Notes: generated by a model from the letters alone, not told the origin. Positions 15,845-23,954 are shown, counted from the first letter of the stretch. The stretch: 64,000 nucleotides of DNA from an uncultured Porphyromonadaceae bacterium (GCA_905198125.1 CAJKBH010000001.1:1-64000), one strand, 5' to 3'. Program-made: numbers and translations.

Positions 15845-16675
15845 TCAGTTATTTATGCGAAGTTCGTATGAGTCGCCACGGTTGCATACTATTTCCATAC
15901 CGGCATTGGCGAGTGCCGCTTTGGTGCGTCTCACCAGCGTGTAGAGCGATTCCTCGGCATTGCTCTTGTTGCCCCAGAGGGTCCGGCACAATGTCTGTTT
16001 ATCCACTCTCATGTCCGGCGCGTCAAGAAGCATCCGGGCCAACTGTCGTTGCATTGGGGTGAGCCTGATGCCGTCGAGCGACGGAGACGCCGGCAGGGCG
16101 ATAACCGCCGTTTCGGAAATTTGTGAAGTCTTTCTTTTCCAGACAATCATACCCGCCATCGAGAGGATGGAAAGTGCGAACAGGATGCCCGGCAATGTCT
16201 GGTCAGAAGCGATGAAAACGGATGCCATGGAGCAGTCGGCAAATCCCTGGACCTGTATAGCAAGTCCATCGGCAGCCGGCCGCGAAACAAGCATGATGGA
16301 ATCGGATGCTATTTTGTTTCCCTGGATTTTAGGCGCGGCGTTCTTATTGTCGACCAATGCGAGTGTGAAATAGGCGTATTCTTTCAGATTCGGATTCTTG
16401 AAATTGACGTCCGAGGCCTGATATATCAACGGTTTATGGGTAGTGGCGTACATCTGGCGAATGGCCGCGATTGTGTCCGGGCGTGTCCACAGTTCACTGT
16501 TTTCGTTGGCCAACGCAAGCATCGCATCGTTCAGGTCCTCCGCGATATTTTGTTTAGCCGTCGAATAGGAGAAGGAGCAGGAAATGACCGACGCTATCAT
16601 CAAAGCTAACGGCACGAGCATCCCGCAACGAAATGCACTCCCGCTGTTCCCGGCTGTCGTATTATTACGCTTCAT
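15845..16675 (-). CDS. Membrane-integrated winged-helix transcriptional regulator
   Basis: 276 residues. Segment MLVPLALMIASVISCSFSYS (about 19-38) is a first membrane helix. Residues 40-160 are predicted periplasmic and contain no known sensor fold that I recognise. ILFALSILSMAGMIVWKRK (about 164-182) is the second membrane helix. The C-terminal 75 residues form an OmpR/PhoB-type winged helix (LTPMQRQLARMLLDAPDMRV, LCRTLWGNKSNAEESLYTLV, ending YELRINN). The topology is thus a periplasmic loop between two membrane helices with a C-terminal DNA-binding domain, a one-component membrane regulator opposite in order to ToxR/CadC. It overlaps the antitoxin gene by ATGA (16672-16675) and precedes the outer-membrane receptor, its probable target. 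Confidence 0.8.
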   Translation of the reverse strand: MKRNNTTAGNSGSAFRCGMLVPLALMIASVISCSFSYSTAKQNIAEDLNDAMLALANENSELWTRPDTIAAIRQMYATTHKPLIYQASDVNFKNPNLKEYAYFTLALVDNKNAAPKIQGNKIASDSIMLVSRPAADGLAIQVQGFADCSMASVFIASDQTLPGILFALSILSMAGMIVWKRKTSQISETAVIALPASPSLDGIRLTPMQRQLARMLLDAPDMRVDKQTLCRTLWGNKSNAEESLYTLVRRTKAALANAGMEIVCNRGDSYELRINN

Positions 16676-16935
16676 ACAGAGATTATAGATTTCCCAAAAA
16701 ATGTCGACAGCATGGCAAGTGTGGAGACAGTGAAATTATGCTGCCCGCTGAGCCATCGCGTTATCTCGCTCGGACGTTTCCCTATCTGGTCGGCAAACTG
16801 CTTCTTTGAAAGTCCGCGTTCCTGCATAAGAGCGTCAATTTTATTGGATATAGCGAAAGACAGGTTAATTTCTTCCTTTATTTCAGGTGGCACCTGATCT
16901 ACCATTTCACGGTATTTGTTTCTAATATCTTTCAT
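16672..16935 (-). CDS. HigA-like XRE-family antitoxin
   Basis: 87 residues. The C-terminal half is a Cro/C1-type helix-turn-helix: MQERGLSKKQFADQIGKRP and SEITRWLSGQHNFTVSTLAM. The small size and the position directly after a RelE/HigB-superfamily toxin-like gene, with ATGA overlap at 16932-16935, fit a type II antitoxin that neutralises the toxin and autorepresses the operon. The toxin-first order is characteristic of HigBA. Its own stop overlaps the start of the membrane regulator, which ties the module to the receptor genes. Confidence 0.8.
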   Translation of the reverse strand: MKDIRNKYREMVDQVPPEIKEEINLSFAISNKIDALMQERGLSKKQFADQIGKRPSEITRWLSGQHNFTVSTLAMLSTFFGKSIISV

Positions 16936-17402
16936 AGCTTAAATGTTTTGTCTGTTTCGATTGTCTTGGATGTCACAGTTACGGTCCCGTCACGTTGCCC
17001 TTCTTTCAATAGTTCTTCAAATTTTTGTAACGTCATGACATACCCGCGTAACGAATCATCTTCCTCATACGTCCGTGAATTTTTGACACCTCCGTTGCCG
17101 AGAATAAGAATTCTGTCGGAGAGACGCAGACAATATAACCTTAGTTTTGAGCGAAGCACAGGAAGTGCTACCACGGAATCGCGCATCTTGCCTTCAGGTC
17201 GGAAGAAACGTTCCAACGCTCCTTCTTCGGCAATTTTATCTATAAGCTGTACAATACGCAACAAATCTTGATTCATTTGAGCATTTTTAATGAATTTGGA
17301 ATAAAAACGCTCATATTCTGTCTCGGATTCTTCCGAGAACTGAATTGTATAAATGGTACACTTGTCTGTATCGTTGACTAAAACCAGTTCTACTTCGCTC
17401 AT
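16932..17402 (-). CDS. HigB/RelE-superfamily toxin-like protein (Gp49-like)
   Basis: 156 residues. The central part (ALERFFRPEGKMRDSVVALP, LRSKLRLYCLRLSDRILIL, GNGGVKNSRTYEED) matches the pattern of phage-derived Gp49-like/HigB proteins: a small beta sheet with conserved arginines that cleaves ribosome-bound mRNA in characterised members. It is longer than typical HigB (about 95-120 residues), with extra N-terminal (about 45) and C-terminal (about 25) residues. An overlapping XRE antitoxin gene follows and a palindromic operator-like site precedes it. Toxicity is inferred, not shown. Confidence 0.72.
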   Translation of the reverse strand: MSEVELVLVNDTDKCTIYTIQFSEESETEYERFYSKFIKNAQMNQDLLRIVQLIDKIAEEGALERFFRPEGKMRDSVVALPVLRSKLRLYCLRLSDRILILGNGGVKNSRTYEEDDSLRGYVMTLQKFEELLKEGQRDGTVTVTSKTIETDKTFKL

Positions 17403-17439
17403 ATTATCGCTTTTTTATTTATAACGCAAAGACGAGATG

Positions 17440-17465
17440 AATATTTCACATTTATGTGAAATATT
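17440..17465. promoter_or_regulatory. Palindromic operator candidate for the toxin-antitoxin operon
   Basis: A perfect inverted repeat with 11-bp arms AATATTTCACA / TGTGAAATATT and a 4-base spacer, 38 bases upstream of the toxin start codon. A weak -7-like motif (CGTCTTTG on the minus strand, 17427-17434) lies between it and the gene. Its position suits autorepression by the HTH antitoxin. Confidence 0.6.
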
Positions 17466-17517
17466 GAAGGGTTATATTATATTATTGACGGAACATGAAG
17501 ATTATCATTTTGACCGT

Positions 17518-18006
17518 TTATGTGTTTTTCAATTCGTCTATGTCCACGACTAATTTGTCGGGATTGTTGCAGGAAACCATATACTTCTTTGTGCCGGCAT
17601 CAATGAATATGGCTTTATGCCAATCAGTTACGTAACTGACAAAGGGGCCTGTCTCCGTTGTCCTGTACCATCCTAAGCTGCCGCAGAAGCCGCCCGATCC
17701 GCAGACCTTCATAAGGAAGGCCGGATAATACCTTTCAGAACGGGAAATACTGTCGATCGGGATACGGGTTGATCCCAAAATCCGATGGATGGTCAGCGCA
17801 TTGCCGGACAGTTCAATCCGTACCGGAGCGTATGAGGCCACATATAGCAGACAGATCAGCACCAGACCGATAATCAGAAACCCGACGGATACAATCGGAG
17901 TTCCCTCAATCAATAGTCCCGCTATTATTCCGATAACGACAGCAAATACAGCCAGCGTTATCGCCACCGAGGTCTTCGACCAGCCAACACGATAGTTAGT
18001 ATCCAT
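17518..18006 (-). CDS. PH-domain-like membrane protein
   Basis: 162 residues from ATG 18006; an upstream TTG would add 11 residues. Two adjacent membrane helices (VAITLAVFAVVIGIIAGLLI and IVSVGFLIIGLVLICLLYVA) are followed by a small beta-rich soluble domain (VRIELSGNALTIHRILGSTR, then IPIDSISRSERYYP, and KAIFIDAGTKKYMVSCNNPD) resembling bacterial PH domains (bPH/YdbT-like). In other bacteria these are membrane-anchored and of unclear function. It lies between the TA operon and the radical SAM operon, with no overlap with either. Confidence 0.65.
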   Translation of the reverse strand: MDTNYRVGWSKTSVAITLAVFAVVIGIIAGLLIEGTPIVSVGFLIIGLVLICLLYVASYAPVRIELSGNALTIHRILGSTRIPIDSISRSERYYPAFLMKVCGSGGFCGSLGWYRTTETGPFVSYVTDWHKAIFIDAGTKKYMVSCNNPDKLVVDIDELKNT

Positions 18007-18147
18007 GTAATTTTTATGAGTCAAAATTTGTTTCTTCAAAAGAAAGCATTATTTGTGCATTGTTGATTCCCGGTAGCCCCTGACTTGTCAAGCTATTGGG
18101 TTAAGTTTTTTATACCCTCTGCCCGATAAATATTCCATGTCAATCTC

Positions 18148-18624
18148 TTATACAAGGAAATTAAGAATTCGGACTTTAAGTTTCTTGTAGTTTGAGTAAA
18201 GAGCTAAGCGCAGAAAAAGAATATCCGCTACAATGAAAGGTATAAACAATAATATAGTAGCAATAAATTTGGACATGCCATCGGAAAATGTCGAGATAGA
18301 GGCTGCGATTAGTGCCACCAAAAGGCCGAGATTCCAAAAGCACATAATGACCAAAGCAAACGGATGTGGCCCGATACTTAACCGAATCATACATTTGTTA
18401 TCGCCGAAAGGTTTGACATAACCTACGGCCTGCGACTCAAATGAGTTCCAGCAATATGTATTCAATGCCATCCTAAATCCGTTTTGCCAAACATTGCCAC
18501 GAAATTCACCTTTCTTCCCATAGTTCATTCTATCACATGATATTATTGTCGAAGCCGATAACTCCGATAGAAATTCAGCGCAACTGCGATTGACAATCAG
18601 ATCCTTTTTGAAAAATATCGCCAT
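18148..18624 (-). CDS. Hypothetical two-helix membrane protein
   Basis: 158 residues with no recognised family. The N-terminal 85 residues are soluble and include several Cys and aromatic residues (NVWQNGFRMALNTYCWNSFE). Two hydrophobic segments follow (FALVIMCFWNLGLLVALIAA and FIATILLFIPFIVADILFLR) and a basic C terminus. It starts 2 bases after the stop of the four-Cys CarboxypepD_reg-like protein, so it is the third gene of the radical SAM operon. Its function is unknown. The composition is AT-rich compared with core genes. Confidence 0.6.
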   Translation of the reverse strand: MAIFFKKDLIVNRSCAEFLSELSASTIISCDRMNYGKKGEFRGNVWQNGFRMALNTYCWNSFESQAVGYVKPFGDNKCMIRLSIGPHPFALVIMCFWNLGLLVALIAASISTFSDGMSKFIATILLFIPFIVADILFLRLALYSNYKKLKVRILNFLV

Positions 18625-18626
18625 AC

Positions 18627-19577
18627 CTACTCCTTTTTGTGTTTGAACTTGATGGTTTTCTTGATGTGATGTTTCGGGTATTTGACCTTGATTGTCACCG
18701 GGTCGTCGTAACCATCGGCCTCTATGCGTAGGGTCGCTTCTTTGAGAGGCTCTCCGTCGTCATCTTGCAATCCCTCGTCATCATCCCAATAAATGCGACA
18801 TGGGTGTTTGTCGTTAAAATATTCAGGTGATACAAGTTCAGAATCCTCATCACCATCCTTGTTAATCCATACACGCTCCACATTTAGATTAAAAGAGTCG
18901 ATTGCTTTGCCCTTTTCATCAAGTACATTAAGATCAAGATAATGGTCGGTATCTCTTATTGCTGAATAAGCTCCAACCAAAACAACCTCATCCTTCAATG
19001 TCGATTCAGCTTCAGTAAATGTGATTTGAATTGTATCTGATGGAGAATTTACGCAGACTGTCTTAGGTACATAGCCAATATATGAAACTTGTAACGAATC
19101 ACCTTTGCAAGCTTCTATCTCAAACCTGCCGTCAATATCTGTTGCTGTACCTTTGCCATTTGTGAGATTTACTACCAATGCGCCAATCAACCCTTCTGTT
19201 ACTATTGAATCGCCTTTGATATTGTATTCGTTTGTGACAATACCCCTTACTTTTACAGAATCGACACGGGTTGCTGAAATACTGTCACATGGATGCATTT
19301 GAACATTGTGTGATGGCGATTGTGCATGCGAAGTAATCGGCATGAGCATGGCGAGGGATGCCGCCGAGATTCCGGCGAGGGCTATGGCTTTCCCCGCGAG
19401 AGAGCGTGCTCGAAGCTGCTGCTCTAAATAACGAACTTCCGCCTCGCACTTGGGACATGTGCCGAGACAGTCACCCTTATAACGACATTCCGATGTAACG
19501 AACTCGATGTCGTTAGCCTCGGCAATCTGTCGGCGTATATCTTTCAGTATCTTGCAGGTCTGTTTCCCTCGTGCCAT
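18627..19577 (-). CDS. Four-Cys, membrane-anchored carboxypeptidase-like regulatory domain protein
   Basis: 316 residues. The cytoplasmic-side N terminus has four cysteines at 31, 37, 41 and 44 (CRYKGDCLGTCPKCEAEVRY), a metal or Fe-S ligand pattern. A membrane helix follows at about 61-80 (AGKAIALAGISAASLAMLMP). The exported part begins with a carboxypeptidase-like regulatory domain (VKVRGIV, then DIDGRFEIEACKGDSLQVSY, IGYVPKTV, about 108-190), followed by an acidic 120-residue C-terminal domain with no family that I recognise. Proteins with this N-terminal Cys motif recur in Bacteroidales next to radical SAM enzymes, as here (2 bases downstream of one). It may be a substrate or partner of that enzyme; the role is unproven. 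Confidence 0.75.
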   Translation of the reverse strand: MARGKQTCKILKDIRRQIAEANDIEFVTSECRYKGDCLGTCPKCEAEVRYLEQQLRARSLAGKAIALAGISAASLAMLMPITSHAQSPSHNVQMHPCDSISATRVDSVKVRGIVTNEYNIKGDSIVTEGLIGALVVNLTNGKGTATDIDGRFEIEACKGDSLQVSYIGYVPKTVCVNSPSDTIQITFTEAESTLKDEVVLVGAYSAIRDTDHYLDLNVLDEKGKAIDSFNLNVERVWINKDGDEDSELVSPEYFNDKHPCRIYWDDDEGLQDDDGEPLKEATLRIEADGYDDPVTIKVKYPKHHIKKTIKFKHKKE

Positions 19578-19579
19578 AG

Positions 19580-20203
19580 TCAGTGTTTGCGAATTTGATA
19601 GGTGAATAAATCGAATCTGTCGAACCCGAGAGCTTCAAGAGCCTTACGGCTGGCCACGCGGTCTGAGTCGGTATTGTAGTTGGGTATCAGCGGTATGCGG
19701 ACGATGCAGTCCGGTTGTCGCCCTGCATCGGCTATCAGGCGAAGGTTATCGAGTACACGATTGTTTGACTGTCCCGTGTAGCTGTGGTAAATGTCGGGAT
19801 TCATATCCTTGATGTCGATAATCATGGTATTGATTATCGGGAGCAGAGCCTTGATGTTTGCAGGGGGCACGTTGAGCGATGTCTCCAGATTGAGCCGCCA
19901 TGCGGAGCCACACAGTTCGCGGAATTCACGGATAAACTGCGGACGCAGGCATGGCTCGCCGCCTCCGAAAGTCACACCTCCGTTTGCAGCGATGAAATAA
20001 AGCTCGTCGATTCGCGTCTCGGCATACAGATCCTCAGGAGAATACTCGCGGAAACGACCGCCATCGACCAGCGACTGCGGATTCAGGCAATACCTACAAC
20101 GAAGCGGGCAGCCATGAAACACAACAAGTGTGGTGACACCATCGCCGTCAGTCGAAAGGCGATGGCGTGCGATACCGATAATCTTAGCCCGTTGCTTTTT
20201 CAT
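19580..20203 (-). CDS. Radical SAM protein, PflA/NrdG-like activating enzyme family
   Basis: 207 residues from ATG 20203. The [4Fe-4S] site is CPLRCRYC (Cys32, 36, 39), followed by the glycine-rich SAM-binding motif GGVTFGGGEPCLRPQF, then DIKDMNPDIYHSYTG and VRIPLIPNYN, the pattern of glycyl-radical-activating enzymes (pyruvate formate-lyase type). No glycyl radical enzyme is encoded nearby. Instead the next gene encodes a four-Cys membrane-anchored protein. A strong AGGAGG lies only 1 base before the ATG, too close for normal use, so the true start could differ by a few codons. It is the first gene of a three-gene operon with 2-base gaps. Confidence 0.85.
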   Translation of the reverse strand: MKKQRAKIIGIARHRLSTDGDGVTTLVVFHGCPLRCRYCLNPQSLVDGGRFREYSPEDLYAETRIDELYFIAANGGVTFGGGEPCLRPQFIREFRELCGSAWRLNLETSLNVPPANIKALLPIINTMIIDIKDMNPDIYHSYTGQSNNRVLDNLRLIADAGRQPDCIVRIPLIPNYNTDSDRVASRKALEALGFDRFDLFTYQIRKH

Positions 20204-20225
20204 ACCTCCTTTGTCTGTAATCAAA

Positions 20226-20233
20226 CAAAGTTA
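20226..20233 (-). promoter_or_regulatory. -7 promoter element of the radical SAM operon
   Basis: The minus strand reads TAACTTTG, 22 bases upstream of the ATG at 20203. It matches TAnnTTTG. A TTTG further upstream is 25 bases away, longer than the usual spacing. Confidence 0.5.
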
Positions 20234-20536
20234 CAAAGAATATTCGACATTGGTATAACAAATTCCCAAGCAGACATGAAAATCGGTTCCGAAGTCTGAT
20301 GCTTCCCTCTTTACTCCGGCACATAAAGCGCAGAATAAAGCCATGCAGAGAATACTTGCCTGTTTCATGCTTGTATGTGTTTTTAAGGAACGATGCCTTA
20401 TTAGTTTGTTCGCTATTTAAGACACAAAAAGGGTCTTGAAGGTGACGCATAGAGTAAAAATATTAAAATTAGTCTCTCAGAATATGAAAAATAGTAGGAA
20501 TATCGGCTTTTAATATCATAATTCCGAAAAAAAATG
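20234..20536. other. AT-rich divergent intergenic region
   Basis: About 300 bases between the radical SAM operon and the ATPase gene. No credible coding frame, repeat or RNA structure was recognised. A frame on the minus strand (20184-20450) has no motif and overlaps the radical SAM start. Confidence 0.45.
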
Positions 20537-20544
20537 TAACTTTG
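20537..20544 (+). promoter_or_regulatory. -7 promoter element of the AAA_14 ATPase gene
   Basis: TAACTTTG on the plus strand, 49 bases before the ATG at 20594, matches TAnnTTTG. The region about 20 bases upstream is T-rich but lacks a perfect TTTG. Confidence 0.55.
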
Positions 20545-20593
20545 CAAGGCTTCCCAAAATCAAAAATTATTTCAGTTTGGGAAACGGAAATAT

Positions 20594-21799
20594 ATGAAAT
20601 TGATAGAAAGACCGCTGTATCTCCGCAGGTTAAGGAATCTGATGAATACTCCCGATATTAAGATAATCACGGGAATAAGACGTTGTGGAAAATCAAAACT
20701 GCTGGCCGCGTTCTCGGATTATATTGTCAAAAATGATGATACAGCCAATATAATCTACATTGACCTGACAAAAATCAAATTCGAACACCTTAAGGAATAT
20801 CATGAGCTTAACGATTATATAGAAGAAAGGTATCGTGAAGGTGTGTATAACTGTCTGATGATAGACGAGGTGCAGCTGTGTGAAAATTTTGAACTGACGA
20901 TAAATAGCCTGCATTCGGAAGATAAATATGACATATATCTTACCGGTTCAAACGCATTCCTGTTAAGCAGTGATCTGGCTACCTTGTTCACCGGGCGCCA
21001 CATGCAGATTCATATATATCCGTTCAGTTTCAGTGAGTATTGTTCTTATTTTGAGGTAGATAATGATTACGATGGACATTTAGACCGATATATAAAACTC
21101 GGAGGTATGTCCGGATCGTATAATTATAGAAATGATTCGGACAAGGAGAAATATATCCGTGATGTTTATGATACGATACTCGTCAGAGATCTGGTAGAGA
21201 AATATAAACTTGGAAGTGCCATGGTACTGAGGAAGGTATCGGAATACATGATGGATAACATCAGTAACATATCTTCCTCAAGAAATATCAGTAATGTGTT
21301 GGTTACAAATGGAACTGAAACCAACTATAAGACTGTAGGAAGTTACATAGAGCATCTTTGCAACGCCTTTGTCTTTTATGAGGCAAGTCGGTATGACGTT
21401 AAAGGAAAGACATATCTTCAGTCGTTGAGCAAGTATTATCTTGTGGATACAGGAATAAGATATGCGGTCCTTGGCAAACGCAATATGGACTGGGGGCGCA
21501 TGCTGGAAAATATAGTTTATATCGAGCTGTTACGACGCGGATATGAGGTTTATGTCGGCAAATTATATCAGAAGGAAATAGATTTCGTCGCGATGAGGGG
21601 AGGTGAGAAAATGTATATTCAGGTCAGCGATGACATAACGGGCGAAGAAACATTTCATAGGGAAGTGGAGCCCTTACTGAAAATAAGGGATGCTTATCCA
21701 AAGATGCTCCTTGCCAGAACCCGACACGAGGAAAGCGATTATGAAGGAATATCGATTGTCGACATTCCCCGTTGGTTGCTTGGGTCGGACAGGGAGTGA
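20594..21799 (+). CDS. AAA_14/DUF4143 ATP-binding protein
   Basis: 401 residues. The Walker A is GIRRCGKSKLLAAF (residues about 26-39), the Walker B CLMIDEVQLCENF, and a sensor-like LTGSNAFLLSSDLATLFTGR follows. The C-terminal part (GSYIEHLCNAFVFYEASRYD, YYLVDTGIRYA, GRMLENIVYIELLRRGYEVY, KEIDFVAM) is the DUF4143 domain, which resembles a restriction-type PD-(D/E)XK fold. The family is widespread, often horizontally transferred and of unknown function. The gene is much more AT-rich than dnaN next to it and uses A/T-ending codons, suggesting acquisition. It stands alone as a single transcription unit. Confidence 0.9.
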   Translation: MKLIERPLYLRRLRNLMNTPDIKIITGIRRCGKSKLLAAFSDYIVKNDDTANIIYIDLTKIKFEHLKEYHELNDYIEERYREGVYNCLMIDEVQLCENFELTINSLHSEDKYDIYLTGSNAFLLSSDLATLFTGRHMQIHIYPFSFSEYCSYFEVDNDYDGHLDRYIKLGGMSGSYNYRNDSDKEKYIRDVYDTILVRDLVEKYKLGSAMVLRKVSEYMMDNISNISSSRNISNVLVTNGTETNYKTVGSYIEHLCNAFVFYEASRYDVKGKTYLQSLSKYYLVDTGIRYAVLGKRNMDWGRMLENIVYIELLRRGYEVYVGKLYQKEIDFVAMRGGEKMYIQVSDDITGEETFHREVEPLLKIRDAYPKMLLARTRHEESDYEGISIVDIPRWLLGSDRE

Positions 21800-21877
21800 A
21801 ATTGGTGATAATCGACACGGATAGGAGTAAATGAGCGTGAAATGAAATCCGGAATTGCGGAAAAGCGAAAAAATGCT

Positions 21878-21885
21878 TATATTTG
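21878..21885 (+). promoter_or_regulatory. -7 promoter element upstream of dnaN
   Basis: TATATTTG matches TAnnTTTG and is followed by GC. It lies about 135 bases before the dnaN ATG, giving a long leader in which I see no clear riboswitch or attenuator. Confidence 0.5.
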
Positions 21886-22019
21886 CAAGTTGAAGCGACT
21901 CTGCACCGCAGGGTGGCCTGTCGGTCACGGCGAATGATGATGTCCGTTATGATAATAGCCGGTATTCATTATGGCGGGGTGGCATTTTGTGTTATCGAAA
22001 AATAAGAACAACAAGATAT

Positions 22020-23138
22020 ATGAAGTTTACAGTAGACGGCAAGGCGTTCCAGCAGCAGCTGCAGGCAGTGAGCAAGGTGGTGAACGCCAAGAATTCATTG
22101 AACATCCTCGATAACTTTCTGTTGCGGATAGAAGGCGACGTGCTCAGCATCATGGGTTCGGACCAGGAGAATTCGCTGGTGGCCCGCATGACCGTGACGG
22201 AATGCGACGGCGACGGCGTCGTGGCCATCCCGGCCCGCAAGCTGTTGGAAGTCACAAAGGAGGTGAACAACCAGCCGGTGACACTCACCGTGCGCGACGA
22301 CATGCAGGTGAAGCTGCAGTTCCAGAACGGTTTCTTCGAATTCATGGGCGTTCCGGGCGAGGATTATCCCACGCCGCGCGCCCTTGACGGCAACGCGATG
22401 TCGCTGTCATTGCCGGCCTCGATGGTGATGAAGGGTATCGCCAACACTCTGTTCGCAGCCAGCACCGACACCGTGCGCCCCGTCATGATGGGTATCTACT
22501 GGGACATCCATCCCGGCGACATCACCTTCGTCAGCTCCGACACCCACAAGCTGGTGAAATACGTCAACACAGAGAAGGCTCCGGGACTTGAATCGTCGTT
22601 CGTCATGGCTCCCAAGGCTGCGAACATACTGAACAGCCTCGTGTCTAAAGACATAGCCGAGGTGCGTGTCACGTTCGACTCCAAGGGCTGCGTCATCGAG
22701 TTCGGCGACTACACCCTGACGTCGATGTTCATCAACGGCACATATCCCAACTACGCCCGCGTCATCCCCCAGGACCAGCCCTTCGCGCTGACCTTCGACC
22801 GCGCGTCGCTGCTGTCGTCGCTGCGCCGCGTCACGCTGTTCGCCTCCAAGGCATCCAACCTCGTGGTGCTGTCGCTGGAACAGAACCAGGTGGTGATCAA
22901 GGCCCAGGACGTGGACTACGGCCAGAGCGCCGAGGAACACGTGAACTGCGACTACGACGGCAACAACATGACCATCGGTTTCAACGGCGTGTTCATGATT
23001 CAGATACTGAGCAACCTCAGCAGCGACGCCGTGCAGCTTAAGCTGTCCGACCCGGCGCGTCCGGGCGTCTACGAGCCGCTGCCGCAGGAAGATGGCGAGA
23101 GCCTCGTGATAATCCAGATGCCCATGCAGGTGCTGTAA
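22020..23138 (+). CDS. dnaN: DNA polymerase III subunit beta (sliding clamp)
   Basis: 372 residues starting MKFTVDGKAFQQQLQAVSKV at ATG 22020; an in-frame start 33 bases upstream is not conserved-looking. Three clamp domains are visible, with NSLNILDNFLLRIEGD, EDYPTPRAL, DTVRPVMMGIYWDI and the final ESLVIIQMPMQVL typical of the C-terminal strand that forms the clamp pocket. It forms the dimeric ring that tethers polymerase III to DNA. It leads a plus-strand run with an exonuclease gene 35 bases downstream. Confidence 0.97.
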   Translation: MKFTVDGKAFQQQLQAVSKVVNAKNSLNILDNFLLRIEGDVLSIMGSDQENSLVARMTVTECDGDGVVAIPARKLLEVTKEVNNQPVTLTVRDDMQVKLQFQNGFFEFMGVPGEDYPTPRALDGNAMSLSLPASMVMKGIANTLFAASTDTVRPVMMGIYWDIHPGDITFVSSDTHKLVKYVNTEKAPGLESSFVMAPKAANILNSLVSKDIAEVRVTFDSKGCVIEFGDYTLTSMFINGTYPNYARVIPQDQPFALTFDRASLLSSLRRVTLFASKASNLVVLSLEQNQVVIKAQDVDYGQSAEEHVNCDYDGNNMTIGFNGVFMIQILSNLSSDAVQLKLSDPARPGVYEPLPQEDGESLVIIQMPMQVL

Positions 23139-23173
23139 GCAACCGACCCGAACTGTAGTAAAATCATTGTGAA

Positions 23174-23947
23174 ATGGAACTGAAACTTGAGAGGCCGCTG
23201 ATATTCTTCGACCTGGAGACAACCGGAACGAACATAACCAAGGACCGCATAGTGGAACTCAGCTACGTCAAGGTTTATCCCGACGGACACGAGGAGACCA
23301 AATCACGCCGCATCAATCCCGAGATGCCGATACCGCCGGCCAGCACCGCCGTGCACCACATCACCGACGAGGACGTGAAGGACGCCCCGACGTTCCGCCA
23401 GGTAGCCAAGGCGCTGAGCCAGATATTCGAGGACAGCGACATTGCCGGATACAACAGCAACAAGTTCGACGTGCCCCTGCTGATAGAGGAGTTCAACCGT
23501 GTGGGACTTCCATTCGATCTGGAGGGACGCCAGTTCATCGACGTGCAGAACATATTCCACAAGATGGAACAGCGCACACTTGTGGCGGCCTACCGCTTCT
23601 ATTGCGGCAAGGAGCTGGAGGGGGCGCATTCGGCCGAGGCCGACACCGTGGCCACCTACGAGGTGCTGAAAAGCCAGCTGGACCGTTATCCCGAACTGAA
23701 GAACGACGTCAAGGCCCTGGCCGAGTTCTCGCGCGGAGGCCGGAGCCTCGACCTGGCAGGCCGAATCGTGCTGAACGACAACGACGAGCCTGTGTTCAAC
23801 TTCGGCAAGCACAAGGGCTCGAAAGTGATAGACGTGTTCCGTCGCGAGCCGTCGTTCTATGCCTGGATGGTACAGGGCGATTTCCCCAAGAATACCAAGG
23901 ACGTGGTGACTCGCCTGTATGCCGAAAGCCGTAAGCGTAAGAAATAA
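23174..23947 (+). CDS. DnaQ-like 3'-5' exonuclease with ExoX-like C-terminal domain
   Basis: 257 residues. A DEDDh exonuclease domain occupies about residues 1-175: Exo I FFDLETTGTNITKDRIVEL, Exo II AGYNSNKFDVPLLIEEF, and Exo III HSAEADTVATYEVL with the HxAExD pattern. The C-terminal FNFGKHKGSKVIDVFRREP and YAWMVQGDFPKNT form the short ExoX-like domain seen in Bacteroidetes homologues. It may act as a proofreading or repair exonuclease. The position beside dnaN suggests a replication or repair role. The typical length is matched. Confidence 0.92.
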   Translation: MELKLERPLIFFDLETTGTNITKDRIVELSYVKVYPDGHEETKSRRINPEMPIPPASTAVHHITDEDVKDAPTFRQVAKALSQIFEDSDIAGYNSNKFDVPLLIEEFNRVGLPFDLEGRQFIDVQNIFHKMEQRTLVAAYRFYCGKELEGAHSAEADTVATYEVLKSQLDRYPELKNDVKALAEFSRGGRSLDLAGRIVLNDNDEPVFNFGKHKGSKVIDVFRREPSFYAWMVQGDFPKNTKDVVTRLYAESRKRKK

Positions 23948-23954
23948 GATATAG

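Noticed and set aside
19580..20203. NrdG, the anaerobic ribonucleotide reductase activase
   Set aside because: No nrdD gene is adjacent and the sequence context favours a separate radical SAM family; the PflA-like pattern alone does not identify NrdG.
20594..21799. A transposase or integrase
   Set aside because: The Walker motifs and DUF4143-like C terminus identify an AAA_14 ATPase; no terminal repeats flank it.
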